In this document: positions 10,099-21,444 of the stretch, in pieces
Numbering within the stretch: the first letter of the stretch is position 1
How the letters are laid out: each line of letters opens with the position of its first letter
NCBI GenBank assembly: GCA_930367215.1
Contig: OV884058.1
Location: 214,748,208-214,812,207 of the forward strand
DNA: 64,000 nucleotides
Source: Pollenia angustigena
Taxonomy: Eukaryota > Arthropoda > Insecta > Diptera > Polleniidae
Direction: 5' to 3'
Position numbers and translations under genes: made by a program
The notes under the pieces: model-generated
Databases searched by the model: none
Told to the model about the DNA's origin: nothing
The model's input: the letters and a program-made list of their open reading frames with translations, nothing else

Positions 10099-10581
10099 AC
10101 ACCAAGTAATATTGTCTATATAATATGTAACAATTTTCCCGCAAAAGTTTTTCTCTTTAACTTTTTTTTCGATTAATCTTATATATTTATGCTTGCTATT
10201 GAATTTTTCCTCATAATAAAATAACCACATATTCCTAAAAAACAAAAGAATTATAAATACATAAAATTTTCGCGGCACATTAATAACTTGGTTACAAAAA
10301 CTAGGAATATTTATCTCAAATAAAAAAAACTCTGGTGATCACCGAAAGAAATGACTAGCTCTTCTATTCCCCATATCTTGCATCTCCCTACGATACTAGG
10401 CTATCAGAAATTTTAGCCGCATGCATATTTTCATTCATGATTTTCAAATTTAAATTTTCCTATGTAATTTTCTTCCTGTTTTGAATGAAAATGCCGACCC
10501 TGTTATTTTACACACTGTGTGGGACGTCATTACTACGTATACAATGCTCACTAAACATAACCCAAATACGTGGACGAGAAG
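10099..10581. other. Unique AT-rich DNA left of the foldback structure
   Basis: No gene or repeat was recognised. The minus-strand frame at 9997-10278 spans the end of the mini-me and is not convincing. Confidence 0.4.
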
Positions 10582-13500
10582 ATAACAAAGTAGTTAACAA
10601 AGTAAATCTTGTTCCACTCAAAAAAAAAAAAAGAGAGCAACAGAATATGTCTCTCTTAGCCTGATTAAAATTGAGTATTTCCGGCTGAGCAGAACTAAAC
10701 TTAGGTGCGGCCAAGTTAAAATAGCGAAATATTGTGAATAGATATGGCAACTTTAGCCATTTTATAGAGAATAATATCTTCTTCTTGTTTTCGGTGTATG
10801 GGAGAGTATTTCGGCTTTTAACAAGATAACAAAGTAAACCCGGAAATGATATTTATAAAATAATAAATAATTAAAATATTGCGACAAACTGTTAGAAATC
10901 TAATATATTTAAATTAGTTTACAAATGTTTGTGTTGGATTCCTTTAAAATATATATTTTAAGTTAAAAAAAAAATAAATTTCTATTTAACTTCACTCATA
11001 AATTTCTATTGAACTTCACTCATTTTTTCTTTTGGCTAAGGGGCCAAAATAAGGACATCCTCCGAAGGTTGGCTATATGCGGCGTATAGGTAAGAACTTA
11101 AGCTTCATTTTGGTATACAACTTATTTCAAACTTAAGTTTTTTTTGGAACAAAGTTTGAAAAATTAAATTTCTATTGAACTTCACTCATTTTTTCTTTTG
11201 GCTAAGGGGCCAAAATAAGGACATCCTCCGAAGGTTGGCTATATGTGGCGTATAGGTAAGAAGTTAAGCTTCATTTTGGTATACAACTTATTTAAAACTT
11301 AAGTTTTTTTTAGAACAAAGTTTGAAAAATTAAATTTCTATTGAACTTCACTCATTTTTTCTTTTGGCTAAGGGGCCAAAATAAGGACATCCTCCTAGGG
11401 TTGGCTATATGTGGCGTATAGGTAAGAACTTAAGCTTCATTTTGGTTTACAACTTATTTCAAACTTAAGTTTTTTTAGAACAAAGTTTGAAAAATTAAAT
11501 TTCTATTGAACTTCACTCATTTTTTCTTTTGGCTAAGGGGCAAAAATAAGGACATCCTCCGAAGGTTGGCTATATGCGGCGTATAGGTAAGAACTTAAGC
11601 TTCATTTTGGTATACAACTTATTTCAAACTTAAGTTTTTTTTGGAACAAAGTTTGAAAAATTAAATTTCTATTGAACTTCACTCATTTTTTCTTTTGGCT
11701 AAGGGGCCAAAATAAGGACATCCTCCGAAGGTTGGCTATATGTGGCGTATAGGTAAGAAGTTAAGCTTCATTTTGGTATACAACTTATTTAAAACTTAAG
11801 TTTTTTTTAGAACAAAGTTTGAAAAATTAAATTTCTATTGAACTTCACTCATTTTTTCTTTTGGCTAAGGGGCCAAAATAAGGACATCCTCCTAGGGTTG
11901 GCTATATGTGGCGTATAGGTAAGAACTTAAGCTGCATTTTGGTTTACAACTTATTTCAAACTTAAGTTTTTTTAGAACAAAGTTTGAAAAATTAAATTTC
12001 TATTGAACTTCACTCATTTTTTCTTTTGGCTAAGGGGCAAAAATAAGGACATCCTCCGAAGGTTGGCTATATGCGGCGTATAGCTAAGAACTTAAGCTTC
12101 ATTTTGGTATACAACTTATTTCAAACTTAAGTTTTTTTTAGAACAAAGTTTGAAAAATTAAATTTCTATTGAACTTCACTCATTTTTTCTTTTGGCTAAG
12201 GCGCCAAAATAGGGACATCCTCCGAAGGTTGGCTATATGTGGCGTATAGCTCATTACTTAAGCTTCATTTTGGTATACAACTTATTTCAAACTTAAGTTT
12301 TTTTTAGAACAAAGTTTGAAAAATTAAATTTCTATTGAACTTCACTCATTTTTTCTTTTGGCTAAGGGGCCAAAATAGGGACATCCTCCGAAGGTTGGCT
12401 ATATGTGGCGTATAGGTAAGAACTTAAGCTTCATTTTGGTATACAACTTATTTCAAACTTAAGTTTTTTTTAGAACAAAGTTTGAAAAATTAAATTTCTA
12501 TTTAACTTCACTCATAAATTTCTATTGAACTTCACTCATTTTTTCTTTTGGCTAAGGGGCCAAAATAAGGACATCCTCCGAAGGTTGGCTATATGCGGCG
12601 TATAGGTAAGAACTTAAGCTTCATTTTGGTATACAACTTATTTCAAACTTAAGTTTTTTTTGGAACAAAGTTTGAAAAATTAAATTTCTATTGAACTTCA
12701 CTCATTTTTTCTTTTGGCTAAGGGGCCAAAATAAGGACATCCTCCGAAGGTTGGCTATATGTGGCGTATAGGTAAGAAGTTAAGCTTCATTTTGGTATAC
12801 AACTTATTTAAAACTTAAGTTTTTTTTAGAACAAAGTTTGAAAAATTAAATTTCTATTGAACTTCACTCATTTTTTCTTTTGGCTAAGGGGCCAAAATAA
12901 GGACATCCTCCTAGGGTTGGCTATATGTGGCGTATAGGTAAGAACTTAAGCTTCATTTTGGTTTACAACTTATTTCAAACTTAAGTTTTTTTAGAACAAA
13001 GTTTGAAAAATTAAATTTCTATTGAACTTCACTCATTTTTTCTTTTGGCTAAGGGGCAAAAATAAGGACATCCTCCGAAGGTTGGCTATATGCGGCGTAT
13101 AGCTAAGAACTTAAGCTTCATTTTGGTATACAACTTATTTCAAACTTAAGTTTTTTTTAGAACAAAGTTTGAAAAATTAAATTTCTATTGAACTTCACTC
13201 ATTTTTTCTTTTGGCTAAGGCGCCAAAATAGGGACATCCTCCGAAGGTTGGCTATATGTGGCGTATAGCTCATTACTTAAGCTTCATTTTGGTATACAAC
13301 TTATTTCAAACTTAAGTTTTTTTTAGAACAAAGTTTGAAAAATTAAATTTCTATTGAACTTCACTCATTTTTTCTTTTGGCTAAGGGGCCAAAATAGGGA
13401 CATCCTCCGAAGGTTGGCTATATGTGGCGTATAGGTAAGAACTTAAGCTTCATTTTGGTATACAACTTATTTCAAACTTAAGTTTTTTTTAGAACAAAGT

Positions 13501-14190
13501 TTGAAAAATTAAATTTCTATTGAACTTCACTCATTTTTTCTTTTGGCTAAGGGGCCAAAATAAGGACATCCTCCGAAGGTTGGCTATATGCGGCGTATAG
13601 CTAAGAACTTAAGCTTCATTTTGGTATACAACTTATTTCAAACTTAAGTTTTTTTTAGAACAAAGTTTGAAAAATTAAATTTCTATTGAACTTCACTCAT
13701 TTTTTCTTTTGGCTAAGGGGCCAAAATAGGGACATCCTCCGAAGGTTGGCTATATGTGGCGTATAGGTAAGAACTTAAGCTTCATTTTGGTATACAACTT
13801 ATTTCAAACTTAAGTTTTTTTTAGAACAAAGTTTGAAAAATTAAATTTCTATTGAACTTCACTCATTTTTTCTTTTGGCTAAGGGGCCAAAATAAGGACA
13901 TCCTCCGAAGGTTGGCTATATGTGGCGTATAGCTAAGTACTTAAGCTTCATTTTGGTATACAACTTATTTCAAACTTAAGTTTTTTTTAGAACAAAGTTT
14001 GAAAAATTAAATTTCTATTGAACTTCACTCATTTTTTCTTTTGACTAAGGGGCCAAAATAAGGACATCCTCCGAAGGTTGGCTATATGTGGCTTATAGCA
14101 GAATACTTAAGCTTCATTTTGGTGTATCATTTAAAGTTCCCTAAACTTTTTTGTTGAACAAAGTTATAAAAAATAAGTTTCAACTAAACT
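10582..14190 (+). repeat. Left arm of a foldback-like inverted repeat
   Basis: The arm begins at ATAACAAAGTAGTTAACAAA. It has a unique outer domain of about 400 bp (10582-10984) and then a satellite array. The complement of 24876-22051 gives the same order: the same start, then TTAGGTGCGGCCAAGTTAAA, AGATATGGCAACTTT, ATAACAAAGTAAA, then the array. Homology stops abruptly outside 10582 and 24876, which marks the ends. Long terminal repeats made of tandem units are typical of Drosophila Foldback and Galileo-type elements. No matching TSD is visible (GACGAGAAG on the left, GTTCACGGA on the right). Confidence 0.8.
10985..14190 (+). repeat. 166-bp satellite array, left
   Basis: The anchor TTCACTCATTTTTTC recurs at 11015, 11181, 11347, 11512, 11678, 11844, 12009, 12175, 12341, 12531, 12697, 12863, 13028, 13194, 13360, 13526, 13692, 13858 and 14024, giving a 165-166-bp monomer and about 19 units. 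Each unit carries GGCTAAGGGGCCAAAATA, CATCCTCCGAAGGTTGGC and CTTAAGCTTCATTTTGG. Diagnostic variants (CCTAGGG in place of CCGAAGG; GGCAAAAAT) show higher-order copying: units 1-3 recur as 4-6 (497 bp), and a 24-bp spacer with the following block recurs after 1516 bp. The last unit, near 14090-14190, is degenerate. Confidence 0.95.
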
Positions 14191-14429
14191 TCACTCGACG
14201 GCACCTGAACAGTAATGGTATTTTCTGAGTCGTTGTTGACAATAATCGATGACTATTGACAGCCAATTGATATTTTCTGAGGCGCTTTTAAGTCGACGTA
14301 GAGTAGTATTGACCCCGTTTTAGTCGACAGGAAATTTTGCGACGACTCAAATGGAAGTTAAGGAAATTTTAAATGAAATGTTAACATATTTATTGAATAC
14401 GTTTAAAATAAGAAATGCAAATTTAAAAG
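14191..14429. other. Unique junction inside the left arm
   Basis: This segment has several GTCGAC/CGACG motifs (GAGTCGTTG, AAGTCGACGTAG, TTTAGTCGACAGG, GCGACGACTC) and is less AT-rich than its surroundings. It is not coding and I do not recognise it. Confidence 0.35.
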
Positions 14430-14930
14430 AAGTTATGGGCACAAATTTTATTAGTAAATTTGACGCGAAAATTGCGAAAGTTCAAAAAAGTTTGCTAAAA
14501 TAGCAGAAATTCGCGAACATTTTCTATTTAAGACGAACGCCGCTAAGAGCCAAAATTGCGAAAATTCGGAAACATTTGCAAAAATAGCGAAAATTCGCGA
14601 ACATTTTTAATATATAAAAAAAGCCATAAAATTGATTAAAAGTCCCTTAAACTGTAAGGAATGGCAAAAATTCGGTGAAAATTGCTCAATTAACGGAAAT
14701 TCGCAAAAATTTGCTAACAGCGGCATGAAAGAAAAGTCTTATACATATTTATTAATAAACGTTAAAGCTATAAAGAATCAGAAAACTTACAGTGAAAAAT
14801 TCAAAATTGGAAACAAATTCTACTCTTTATTTCAAAAAGCTAAATCGGTTAAAAAAAATGTGTCGGAAAATAGCGTAAATAGTAGGGATGCCAATCGGGA
14901 AAATTGGTATGTAAATTAAGAAAAAAAGAC
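14430..14930. repeat. Dispersed repeat shared with 5985-6510
   Basis: It has the same block order as the 5985-6510 copy (GCCATAAAATT, CTGTAAGGAATGGCAAAAAT, AAGTCTTATA, GTCGGAAA), diverged. A 95-codon frame in it is Lys/Asn-rich and compositional. Repeated TTCGCGAA(C)ATTT motifs occur at about 14510 and 14595. Confidence 0.45.
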
Positions 14931-15186
14931 ACCAAACGTAACTCCACAAAGAAAAACACGGCTAACAGCTGCGGTTCTGAGGTCACTTTAGTGTCCAGTT
15001 ACATTATACCATTTTGTTGTTAAGTTGGTAGTTTTCTTTGTTTGTAAGAAGTAATTTTCGGAACTGCCGGTCCTATTTATTTAATTAATAAAGTAATACA
15101 AAGCCCTCCAGGCCAAAATATAAATATTGTTACGTTTTTCCTTTAATAAACGCGTTTGAGTTGCAAAACCGAATAAAAACACACAC
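14931..15186. other. Unassigned stretch, possible old LTR remnant
   Basis: No gene. It has two AATAAA-type signals (AATAAAG, AATAAACG) and a moderately GC-rich start. The LTR idea rests only on this and is weak. Confidence 0.2.
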
Positions 15187-15189
15187 TTA

Positions 15190-15317
15190 TGTGCTGTTTT
15201 CACAACACAAGTGACTGAACGTGTAGTAAAATTTATATGAAAAGCACTCAGGATTTTGAATGTTTTCCATATAAATTTTACAACACGTTTAGTCACTTGT
15301 GTTGTGTAAACAGCACA
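15190..15317. mobile_element. 128-bp hairpin MITE with TTA duplication
   Basis: The arms TGTGCTGTTTTCACAACACA and the complement of TGTGTTGTGTAAACAGCACA pair with few mismatches and extend inward through AAATTTATATG. TTA flanks both sides (15187-15189, 15318-15320). A 3-bp TWA target is the PIF/Harbinger rule. A diverged relative with a TAA duplication lies at 37392-37513. Confidence 0.8.
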
Positions 15318-15320
15318 TTA

Positions 15321-15798
15321 TTCAACTTAACAAACTTTATTGAAAATGAATTATTTTGTTCACAATTGTTAGTAACGAACAGAACCGTTTTTCAAAACAG
15401 ACTAAACTTATTATACATGAGTCACCCCTTTTTATATTTCATAATTATTTCTAGATTTTTCCTGAACCTTCCCATAAAAACTATTTATTATGTTCTATAA
15501 CCATTTCTAGAAATGACTGGGAAATTTATATAGGAATTATTTTAAAATAACAGTTGTGTTGAAAATTATACATGACAATTTTAAGTAACATTAAACTATA
15601 ACATACAAGATAACTTATAACTATAACTATAAATAATTCTTAGATAATTTAACTTTCGTAACAATATGTATTACACAGTAACAAAACTTAGTTCAATACT
15701 TAAAACTAAATCAAAAAAAAAAAAAAAAACAAAAAAAGAACACATTCTGGCTCCCCAGCCACTAAGACGTTCTAAGTTAAATTTGAATGTAAATAAAA
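15321..15798. other. AT-rich stretch, no gene seen
   Basis: It contains an A-rich tract at about 15712-15740. The 87-codon frame overlapping the MITE is not credible as a gene. Confidence 0.4.
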
Positions 15799-17200
15799 CA
15801 AGTTAGAGTGCTATATTCGGCTGTGCCGAATCTTTGATACCCTCCACCGACACTTCGAATGTTTTAGGACTAATATCTGTATGATGTCTATTTATTATTA
15901 TAATCTTTGTAAAAACAGACATCTGCATTAAAATTTGTTGCGGTTTAGTGTATATAAAATTATTGATCGACAATCAGAATCAATTTTAAAAAGTTTGAGT
16001 AGAATATCAGTTTAAGATGACCTTAAATGATTTTCAAGAGAACAAATTATATAAAAGCCATGGTAAGCTATGAACCAATCATCCCAAATTCTGCAGAACG
16101 ATTTCTGGTATTAAAAAACATAAATTTCAATACAGCGGTGCAATTAGTTTAAGCGTTTGCAGTAAATTTCAGAAGGCTGCTAAAATGGAATCTAAGGAAA
16201 ATTATGGACCGTATATCACAAAATTGCATAAAATTTTTTCTGGCCATATGAAGCTAAACTGGAAGAAAGTTTACCGCATATTTAATTATTTAACCAGAGT
16301 GGGCTTTATATGAGGCCTATGGTAAGTTGCACCGATCTTCACCAAATTTCATAGTGTCATTTCTAGTTCTATAAAACTGTGATGTATCAGATTTTGTTAT
16401 GATAGCGTTATTTTTTACGTTTTTAGGCGTACTAAGCTGTTTTCCGGGAGTAAGGTTTATATGGGGCCTATGGTAAATTATAGACCGATCTTCACGAAAG
16501 TTCATAGTCTTATTTTTAGTTCTAAACAATTTTGATGTACCAAATTTTGTTATGATAGCATTATTTTTTACGGATTTAGGCGTACTAAACTGTTTTCTGG
16601 AAGTAGGTTTTATATGGGGCCTATGGTAAATTATGGACCGATATTCACGAAACTTAATAGTTTCATTTCTAGTCCTATTTAACTGTGACGTGCCAAAATG
16701 TTATGATAGCATTGTTAGTTAGGGTTTTAGGCTTACTATACTGTTTTCCGGGAGTAGGGCTTATATGAGGCCTAGGGTAAATCATGGACGGATCTTCAAG
16801 AAAGCGTGATTTCCAGTTAAATAAAACGAACTGTTGCGAAATCTTATATCATTCTGTGCATTTTTCCACCATTTATGTTAGTTTTTGTAACAAAATTATC
16901 AATTTTTTTAAGGTGGTGGTTCCACATTTTGATTCATAGCTCAGATCCTATTGAACCGATTTTGCTGGATTTCAATCCCAAACTTTATTTTTATTTATTT
17001 GTTTATTTATTTCTTTTGAGTTTTTCGAAAGTGAGCGTGTTTTCAACAGACGGACATGGCTAAATCGACTTAAAATTACTCAAGGACCCAGAATATATAT
17101 ACTTTATAGGGTCTGAGATATGAATAATAAAAAAGTTTCACACGGAATGACAAACTTAATATACCCTCTTCACAACTAATTGTGGTGGAGGGCATAAAAA
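15799..17200 (-). mobile_element. mini-me-like retroposon, subfamily A, copy 2 (longest)
   Basis: Read on the minus strand it has the 5' stem ACCCTC...TTGTGAAGAGGGT, the TA run, the core, a short GTC block, copies of the 153-bp unit (AAACTGTTTTCCGG(G)AG recurs on +), then a longer unique 3' region than copies 1 and 3 and the terminal stem AGATTCGGCACAGCCGAATA. At 1.4 kb it may be closest to the full-length form. Confidence 0.75.
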
Positions 17201-17562
17201 GAAATAACTATTTTAAAAGTTTTTGCAACAAAATAAATAGGTTCCATAGGACATATACTACTGTAATTATTTAACGTATATAATATTCATGTGTATAAAG
17301 AAATTTTTTGTTATTCATACTAATTAGTACTGCAGATAGGTTATTTCGGTTTCAGGTTTTTACAATTCCAAAAAACCTTAGTGTCATAAAACAAGCTGTG
17401 ATTAGAAAAACAAAATTTTCTCAGCCGATATATATTACTGGTTTCATTTTAATCAAAATGTGTAATTTTCGTTTTAATATCGTTAATAGTTTCAATTTTA
17501 TCACGTTTTTCCCCTCTCCTGGAAACTTTGGAAAACTGCAGATAGGTTATTTCGTCTTTTAG
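17201..17562 (+). other. Spacer with a 20-bp direct repeat upstream of the LINE
   Basis: ACTGCAGATAGGTTATTTCG occurs at 17329-17348 and 17535-17554, enclosing 186 bp. The 84-codon frame here is in the same frame as the LINE ORF but is stopped by TAG at 17560-17562; its sequence does not resemble an endonuclease, so I take it as flanking DNA. Confidence 0.4.
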
Positions 17563-20199
17563 GTGACGATATACTTATTTTACATGCACATCGATGCACA
17601 CTATTTGCATTTCGGATTTCTTTACAGAAATCCAAATGCGGGAAGGGATATTACCTTATCGGGCTTCGACTCCCTTTCCGACTCAATAGCGAAGATTCTT
17701 GAGAATTGTCCCGACAGTGAAATCGTTGTTGCTGGTGATTTTAATGTCCACAATTCTTCTTGGCTTCACCACTCGGGCCGTACAACTTATGAAGGCCAAT
17801 ATGTTGAGCTTTTTGCTGCGCACAACCACCTCGTGCAACTGGTGAATGAACCAACACATATTCCGTGTGTTGATGGGCACCAACACAATACCCTTGACCT
17901 CTTCCTCTCTTCGCACCCTCAAAAGTACGAAGTTGAGGTTCTAGCACCTCTCGGCAACTCGGATCATTGCACCATTTCCGCCTCTTTTCCGTTCTCCGAA
18001 CTTCGGAACGTTTCACGACGGGCTACGAAACGATCAATATTTGTTTACGGAAAAGCACGTTGGGCTGAGCTCAATGACTTTTTTCGGCATTTCAATTGGA
18101 AACTCTGTTTCCTGGACAATGACGTCAATGCCATGGCGAAAATGGTAGAAAACGTAATAATGCTGGGAATGAAAATCTTCATCCCAGTTAAAAAAGCTTC
18201 GAATAAACCTCGATCCAAATCTTGGTTTAATCAGTCGTGCAAATCAGCAGTCAGATCCAGAGAGGAAGCATTCAGAAATTGGCGTAAAAATCAAAACGTT
18301 GATACTGAATTGCTACGCAAAATGGCAAGGTCTTCGTGTGCCAAAGTACTTAGACGGGAAAAAACTCTTCACGAGCAACGTCTTCGTGCTGAAGTTCTTG
18401 CTGCTCCCCGGGGTAGTAAAAGCTTCTGGCCATTCGTTAAAAGAGTAAGGGTTAATGCTAGTTCTTCAATACCAACTCTTTTAAAGGATGGCCGATCATT
18501 CACGGACCCGGTTGATAAGGCTAATTGTTTTGCCGAATTATTTGCTAATAATTCTTACCTACCAGATAGCAATCAACCACTACCCGAACTCGAAAAAGTA
18601 TCCGTAACTATGCCTAGAATATTTTTTCGGGGTCGAGCTGTTAAAAGGGTTCTTGCGGATCTCGACATAAACAAGTCTCCTGGGCCGGATGGTATACCTG
18701 CACTGGTCTTGAAGCAGTGCTCTTCGACGCTAGCTCGTCCCTTAGCAAATCTTTTCAGCACTTTATACCGTGCCGCGGAATTTCCAGTCTGCTGGAAAGT
18801 TGCTAACGTAACGCCAATTCCTAAAAAGGGAACCGCTAATAACCCTGAAAATTACCGCCCAATTGCAATTTGTTCGGCACTTTCCAAAGTTATGGAGAGT
18901 ATGGTAAATTACCATCTTGTCAAATATTTAGAATCAAACTACCTACTAAGCGACCGCCAGTATGGCTTTCGTAGAGGTCGCTCTACTGGAGACTTACTAG
19001 CTGTGTTATCGGAAAAATGGTGCCATTCCATTCACCATTTTGGCGAAAGTAAGGTAATAGCTTTGGATATTTGTAAGGCGTTTGACAGAGTCTGGCATGG
19101 TGCACTCTTGTCAAAACTTGCTGCATTTGGTGTCGGTGATAATTTCTCTCGATTTATATCGAGTTTTCTCAGAGATCGCACTATACGAGTTGTTATAGAT
19201 GGGGTTTCGTCAAACGAGTTCAAGATTCATTCAGGGGTGCCGCAAGGCTCCGTTCTTTCTCCTACTCTATTTCTTATCTTTCTAAACGACCTCCTTTGTC
19301 AAACTTACAATCCTATCTACTCTTTTGCAGATGACAGCAACCTTTGCAACTCGTTCTCATTCGAATGTAGACCAAGCGTATCCGATGTCGCTGCTATGAG
19401 GCAGAATATGAATGATACGCTTGGCCGAGACCTTGACATAATCTCGGAATGGGGTCGTGCGAATAGGGTCGATTTTAATGCCCGAAAAACCCAATGTTGC
19501 GTGCTGACGCATAAACGCGCGACAAATCAAGGTGCCTCATCTGTATATATGGGTGGTATAATTATTGAGGAATCAGAATCTCTTGATGTTCTGGGCATGA
19601 GGATACAATGTGATGTCCGATGGACAGAACATATATTCAAGGTGTCGAAAGAAGCATTCAAGTGCCTCGGTTTTCTAAGACGGTGTAAGATATACTTCAC
19701 TCCATCTGATCTCCTTACTATTTACACCACCTATATCCGACCGCGTATGGAATACAACTCTCATGTGTGGGCCGGTGCTTCAAAGTCTATTTTGGAGCTT
19801 CTCGACCGCGTGCAGGAGAGGGCGAAGGTTCTCATTGGTGACAGTAGGGTATCCAATTCTATTGACTCCCTCGAGCACCGTCGCAATGTGGGTTGTATTT
19901 GTCTGTTTTATCGTTACTACAATGGGATGTGTTCTGACGAAATTAGGGATCTGGTTCCCGAAACCCGTACGTTTGTTCGTAATACACGTTTTTCCTCAAG
20001 AGCCCATCCTTATGTGGTCGATTGGCAGGTGAATCGTACAACGCATTACAGAGAGAATTCATTTTTTTCCCGCACAGTTCGTATGTGGAATAACCTTCCT
20101 GCAGAAGTCTTCCCTCTCACTTACAACATGATCAAGTTCAAATCGAATGTTCACAAACACTACTCCCTCTATCCTCCTTCCCACAACCTATTTTCCTAG
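17563..20199 (+). CDS. LINE ORF2: endonuclease (partial) - reverse transcriptase
   Basis: This is the polyprotein of a non-LTR retrotransposon that nicks target DNA and copies its own RNA. The frame is open for 878 codons. The APE-type endonuclease C-terminal half is present: GDFNVHNSSW from residue 58, NTLDLFLSS, and NSDH (Asp134-His135). Reverse transcriptase motifs follow in order: SPGPDGIPALV, ENYRPIAICSALSKV, QYGFRRGRST, DICKAFDRVWH (Asp502), GVPQGSVLSP (about residue 558) and FADD (588-591). After RT comes a region ending RTVRMWNNLPAEVFP, as in CR1/L2-like and some jockey-superfamily elements. There is no RNase H. The endonuclease N-terminus is missing, so the copy is 5'-truncated; the GTG start shown is only the first codon after an upstream stop. 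The clean frame suggests a recent insertion. Clade assignment is uncertain. Confidence 0.9.
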   Translation: MTIYLFYMHIDAHYLHFGFLYRNPNAGRDITLSGFDSLSDSIAKILENCPDSEIVVAGDFNVHNSSWLHHSGRTTYEGQYVELFAAHNHLVQLVNEPTHIPCVDGHQHNTLDLFLSSHPQKYEVEVLAPLGNSDHCTISASFPFSELRNVSRRATKRSIFVYGKARWAELNDFFRHFNWKLCFLDNDVNAMAKMVENVIMLGMKIFIPVKKASNKPRSKSWFNQSCKSAVRSREEAFRNWRKNQNVDTELLRKMARSSCAKVLRREKTLHEQRLRAEVLAAPRGSKSFWPFVKRVRVNASSSIPTLLKDGRSFTDPVDKANCFAELFANNSYLPDSNQPLPELEKVSVTMPRIFFRGRAVKRVLADLDINKSPGPDGIPALVLKQCSSTLARPLANLFSTLYRAAEFPVCWKVANVTPIPKKGTANNPENYRPIAICSALSKVMESMVNYHLVKYLESNYLLSDRQYGFRRGRSTGDLLAVLSEKWCHSIHHFGESKVIALDICKAFDRVWHGALLSKLAAFGVGDNFSRFISSFLRDRTIRVVIDGVSSNEFKIHSGVPQGSVLSPTLFLIFLNDLLCQTYNPIYSFADDSNLCNSFSFECRPSVSDVAAMRQNMNDTLGRDLDIISEWGRANRVDFNARKTQCCVLTHKRATNQGASSVYMGGIIIEESESLDVLGMRIQCDVRWTEHIFKVSKEAFKCLGFLRRCKIYFTPSDLLTIYTTYIRPRMEYNSHVWAGASKSILELLDRVQERAKVLIGDSRVSNSIDSLEHRRNVGCICLFYRYYNGMCSDEIRDLVPETRTFVRNTRFSSRAHPYVVDWQVNRTTHYRENSFFSRTVRMWNNLPAEVFPLTYNMIKFKSNVHKHYSLYPPSHNLFS

Positions 20200-20254
20200 T
20201 TCCAACACAATGAAATGCATTAGTAGGGGTCATCCCCTGAGTGCTGGTCCTAAC

Positions 20255-20287
<33 letters not shown>
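17563..20287 (+). mobile_element. 5'-truncated non-LTR retrotransposon copy
   Basis: ORF2 is followed by a short 3' UTR (58 bp) and a 30-nt A run at 20258-20287. It sits between the foldback arms. No target duplication could be fixed with confidence. Confidence 0.85.
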
Positions 20288-20289
<2 letters not shown>

Positions 20290-20730
20290 TAGTATGTATC
20301 ATATATGATATATGAAAAATCATTAAACATATAAATGAATCATATATGAATCCATTTTTAATCACTCGTGATAAATCAGTTTTTAATTTTCAAAACTGAT
20401 CTGAAAAGAATCATTCGGGTGATTTTTACAAAAAATAATCAGCCAAATGCTAGATGGGTTATAATTATTGAACAGATTTTAATAAAATATATTTTGTGCA
20501 TGTCTTTGAGTAAATACCTCTCAAATGGTGTATATTTTGTTCAAATCGGTTGACATACAGATGGGGAGTGTTCTTAACTGTTTTGCCTTAGCCGATTTAT
20601 ATGTATATAGATAATATCCCAGCTAGCATTTTTAATCATCTGAGTTTTTTTTATAATATTAAAAAACACGCATACATATATTTATAATGAAATAACAATT
20701 AATTTTTTATATTATTGATAACATTGATAA
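20288..20730. other. AT-rich stretch, no gene seen
   Basis: Short ATATATGA(T/A) repeats and small inverted motifs follow the LINE tail. Nothing else was recognised. Confidence 0.4.
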
Positions 20731-20956
20731 CTTTTCATATTCTTCTGCTCCCTCCGCTATTAAAGTAAAAAAAAACGATCAAAACCCACACCAGATTTCG
20801 AAGATATACCGCAGGTTTTTAAATCACTATAGAAATCATCCAACGTTAAAGACATAGTGCGTGTTAAATTGATAATATGTATAGTTTTTTATCCAAAGAC
20901 TCCTGAAAAGATTCAAATTCCAAATTCCATTCTATGGCAAAATCATGGTTTTGGAC

Positions 20957-21011
20957 CTATAGTAGAAAGCATTACAATTTTTTATTTTTGAAATTAAAAT
21001 TTAGCTTTTAC
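20957..21011 (-). other. Retained 55-nt intron in the GPN1 relic
   Basis: AACAAG|GTAAAAGC at 21011 and CTACTATAG|GTCCAAAA at 20957 are consensus donor and acceptor, and removing the segment joins VVMNK to the HDFAIEW region as in the family. This points to DNA-level duplication, not retroposition. Confidence 0.7.
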
Positions 21012-21179
21012 CTTGTTCATCACCACTATAAATGGCAAGAGGTGCTTTTAAAGTATAGAACAGGAGTACAACATGTTTGACATAAATGTTGTGGGACTAA
21101 CCGACCTTACCACTATTGTGGGAAACATCTGTTATTATAGTTCCCAATGCTGACCAGGTAAATACCTCTATTTGTCCTG

Positions 21180-21444
21180 TGGGGTTACCGCGTATTTCGA
21201 TTCGAAAGAAATCATTTACGGATTCGAACAATTCGTACTGTTGTATTTTTTAGTAAATGGGAAATTTGATGAACAATTTTTGTTCGTAATAGAGAGTGGC
21301 TTTTAAGAAAGTGATTTTTTGTTTTCAATAAAGTATGAAAAACGTCCGTTTATTCGAAACAAATATTACGAAAATCGTAATACACAGTACAAATTGTTCG
21401 AATCCTTAAATGATTTCTTTCGAATCGAAATACGCGGTAACCCC
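21180..21444. mobile_element. 265-bp TIR element with GGGGTTACCGCG ends, inside GPN1 relic
   Basis: The inverted repeats run about 65 bp: GGGGTTACCGCGTATTTCGA at both ends, then TTCGAAAGAAATCATTTA and GGATTCGAACAATT. The gene sequence on each side, GATAAGCCAGG and ACAAATAGAG in minus orientation, shows exactly where it landed. CCTG at 21176-21179 and 21445-21448 is the best target duplication (4 bp, possibly 3). A 989-bp relative is at 52494-53481. Confidence 0.85.

Noticed and set aside
10985..14190. Regularly spaced repeats, considered as a CRISPR-like array
   Set aside because: The 166-bp units are contiguous satellite monomers without repeat-spacer alternation, and the genome is clearly eukaryotic.
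17308..17562. Upstream extension of the LINE ORF through the TAG at 17560
   Set aside because: The frame matches, but the peptide has none of the endonuclease N-terminal motifs, so it is flanking DNA and the LINE is 5'-truncated.
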